From the NCBI RefSeq assembly GCF_004217335.1, contig NZ_SHMP01000009.1:144902-208901 (forward strand): a DNA stretch of 64,000 nucleotides, given 5' to 3'. Numbering within the stretch: position 1 is the first letter of the stretch; each line of letters opens with the position of its first letter. The stretch is from Natrinema hispanicum. Lineage in GTDB: Archaea > Halobacteriota > Halobacteria > Halobacteriales > Natrialbaceae. Position numbers and translations under genes: made by a program. The notes under the pieces were generated by a model. The model ran no database searches, was not told where the DNA came from, and saw only the letters and a list, made by a program, of their open reading frames with translations. Positions 63,009 through 64,000 of the stretch are shown here, one piece after another.

Positions 63009-63359
63009 TCAATCAGTGACTGTCACTACCGCCTCGATTCCACTTTCGTCGAGGGACATCGAGAGTGACGTGGCAACTGCCTCAAACCGTTCCCGATGAT
63101 GTCCGTCTTCACAGATAGATGTCTCGGTTCGGACAAGACCAGCATCTCGAAGGTCGTTAAGACGACGGTACGCAGTCGGTCGTGAGACGTCAGCGGCTTC
63201 GGCGACGGAACGGCCGCTTCGCGGCTGCTCTGCGACGACTTCGAAGACACGACGGGTATACACGTCTCCAAAGAGCTCAAAGATCTCTTCCGTCGTGAGG
63301 TCAGGTTCTGTCTGGTCTGTTTGCTGTTTTGCTTGGGGGGCCTTGGGGTGGGCGGACAT
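63009..63359 (-). CDS. Winged-helix transcriptional regulator
   Basis: A 116-residue DNA-binding protein with an N-terminal acidic stretch (DLTTEEIFELFGDVYTRRVF) and a winged helix (SGRSVAEAADVSRPTAYRRL, NDLRDAGLVRTET). It resembles ArsR-like single-domain regulators of haloarchaea. It is divergent from the response-regulator gene at 63513, with a 150-bp spacer. Confidence 0.85.
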   Translation of the reverse strand: MSAHPKAPQAKQQTDQTEPDLTTEEIFELFGDVYTRRVFEVVAEQPRSGRSVAEAADVSRPTAYRRLNDLRDAGLVRTETSICEDGHHRERFEAVATSLSMSLDESGIEAVVTVTD

Positions 63360-63512
63360 ATTATTGGAGACATCACCTATCCTACTGGATTCCGGTGCTA
63401 GGTATTCCGACTGCCGTATTCACGTGACTCTAGGAGTGCAGATACAGCGCTGTGGAGAAGGCCATCAGTTATGGGGACTCACCCCTAAGTCATAGGTAAG
63501 CGATCGAGACAG

Positions 63513-64000
63513 ATGCCTGGGAATGACAGTTTGGAGAATCTCCGTGCCCTCGTTGTCGACGATGAGCAGGAAGTCGCAGACGCATACGCGCTTCGACTGC
63601 GAGGGTGCTGTAAGGTTGAGACGGCTTATAGCGGTGAGGAAGCCCTCTCGATTATCGATAACTCCCCGGTTGATATTGTTCTTCTTGACCGGCATATGCC
63701 CGGTCTATCCGGCGATGATGTGCTCGAGGAACTCGTCGAGCGCGACTTCTATGGGCGAATCGTCATGGTTTACTGCAGTCGATCCTGGATTCGACGTCTT
63801 AGATTTACCCTTCGACGATTACCTGTGTAAGCCAGTCGACCGTGAGGACGTGCTTGCCGTAGTCGACCAGCAGCAACAGATCCTTTCGTATGAAACGCTC
63901 GGCGAGTACTTCAGTGCTGAAGCCAAACGCGCGGTGCTCGAGGGAGAACTGAGCGCAGAACAGCGCAGCAGTAACGAGCGATACGCGGAGCTCGTGGACC
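63513..64000 (+). pseudogene. HalX response regulator, frameshifted and cut by the window end
   Basis: The first 85 residues are a receiver domain: LVVDDEQEVADAYALRL, phosphoacceptor D59 in VLLDRHMPGLSG. An extra T in the run 63769-63771 ends the frame at about codon 106. Removing that T restores VTAVDPGFDVLDLPFDDYLC, the conserved K in CKPVDREDVL and the start of a HalX helical domain (EYFSAEAKRAVLEGELS) that continues past 64000. A single-base error or a real mutation are both possible. Confidence 0.8.

Noticed and set aside
1..64000. tRNA or rRNA genes
   Set aside because: I scanned the spacers by eye for cloverleaf and rRNA landmarks and saw none. A covariance-model scan would settle it.

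Overview
The window reads as haloarchaeal DNA. The proteins are very acidic and the genes GC-rich, with AT-rich spacers and TATA boxes placed about 25 nt ahead of start codons. Families typical of halophilic archaea are present: an ISH3-type transposase, HTH_10 regulators, a HalX response regulator, HalOD1-like small proteins and an archaeal EF-1alpha. No rRNA, tRNA or CRISPR array was recognised. The mix of catabolic operons, toxin-antitoxin pairs, transposon scars and broken genes fits an accessory chromosomal region or a megaplasmid.

Layout. (1) 1-3.4 kb: an aldehyde dehydrogenase cut by the window edge, a gamma-carbonic-anhydrase-like protein, and a complete ISH3-family insertion sequence with a 5-bp target duplication. 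(2) 3.5-13.9 kb: a catabolic cluster with two IclR regulators, an ACMSD-type amidohydrolase, a Rieske ferredoxin, an unknown small protein, a 959-residue FAD/Fe-S/CCG oxidoreductase, EtfBA and a cupin. Its two regulatory spacers share a TTTCG-N7-CGAAA palindrome. (3) 14.3-27.9 kb: a class III aminotransferase, an APC permease, two aldehyde dehydrogenases, an Lrp regulator, a class III CoA-transferase, a glutaryl-CoA dehydrogenase, a glutamate dehydrogenase and a 53-residue zinc ribbon. Together these resemble a 5-aminovalerate/glutarate degradation route. (4) 27.9-35.3 kb: gene-poor, decayed DNA with a truncated sensor kinase, a frameshifted Mrr-type nuclease, a DUF6516/HTH pair, a solitary EF-1alpha gene bracketed by direct repeats, a zinc-ribbon protein and hairpin-rich ends resembling IS200/IS605-type elements.

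(5) 35.3-47 kb: an HTH_10 regulator divergent from a flavin monooxygenase, an AbrB-PIN toxin-antitoxin pair, an ArdC/ImmA metallopeptidase with a HalOD1-like partner, an OPT transporter/PqqD/DUF4392 operon, a TrkA-TrkH-small-membrane-protein operon and a butanediol-type dehydrogenase. (6) 47.4-57.2 kb: a second ArdC-HalOD1 pair, now degenerate and split by about 8.9 kb of DNA carrying an alcohol dehydrogenase, an HTH_10 regulator, a DJ-1/PfpI protein, an MDR reductase, a twice-frameshifted DUF389 gene, a CofE-like ligase lacking a normal start, and an oleate hydratase. (7) 57.2-64 kb: a winged-helix regulator beside a GHKL-ATPase/HExxH fusion protein, small plasmid-type proteins, a CPBP-protease remnant, an RDD membrane protein, a 7TM sensor kinase, a winged-helix regulator and a frameshifted HalX response regulator running off the end.

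The least explained items are the ETF-linked cluster with its shared palindrome, the GHKL-metallopeptidase fusion, the OPT-PqqD-DUF4392 operon and the repeat-bracketed EF-1alpha gene. All functional statements come from reading the sequence by eye; no database search was run.
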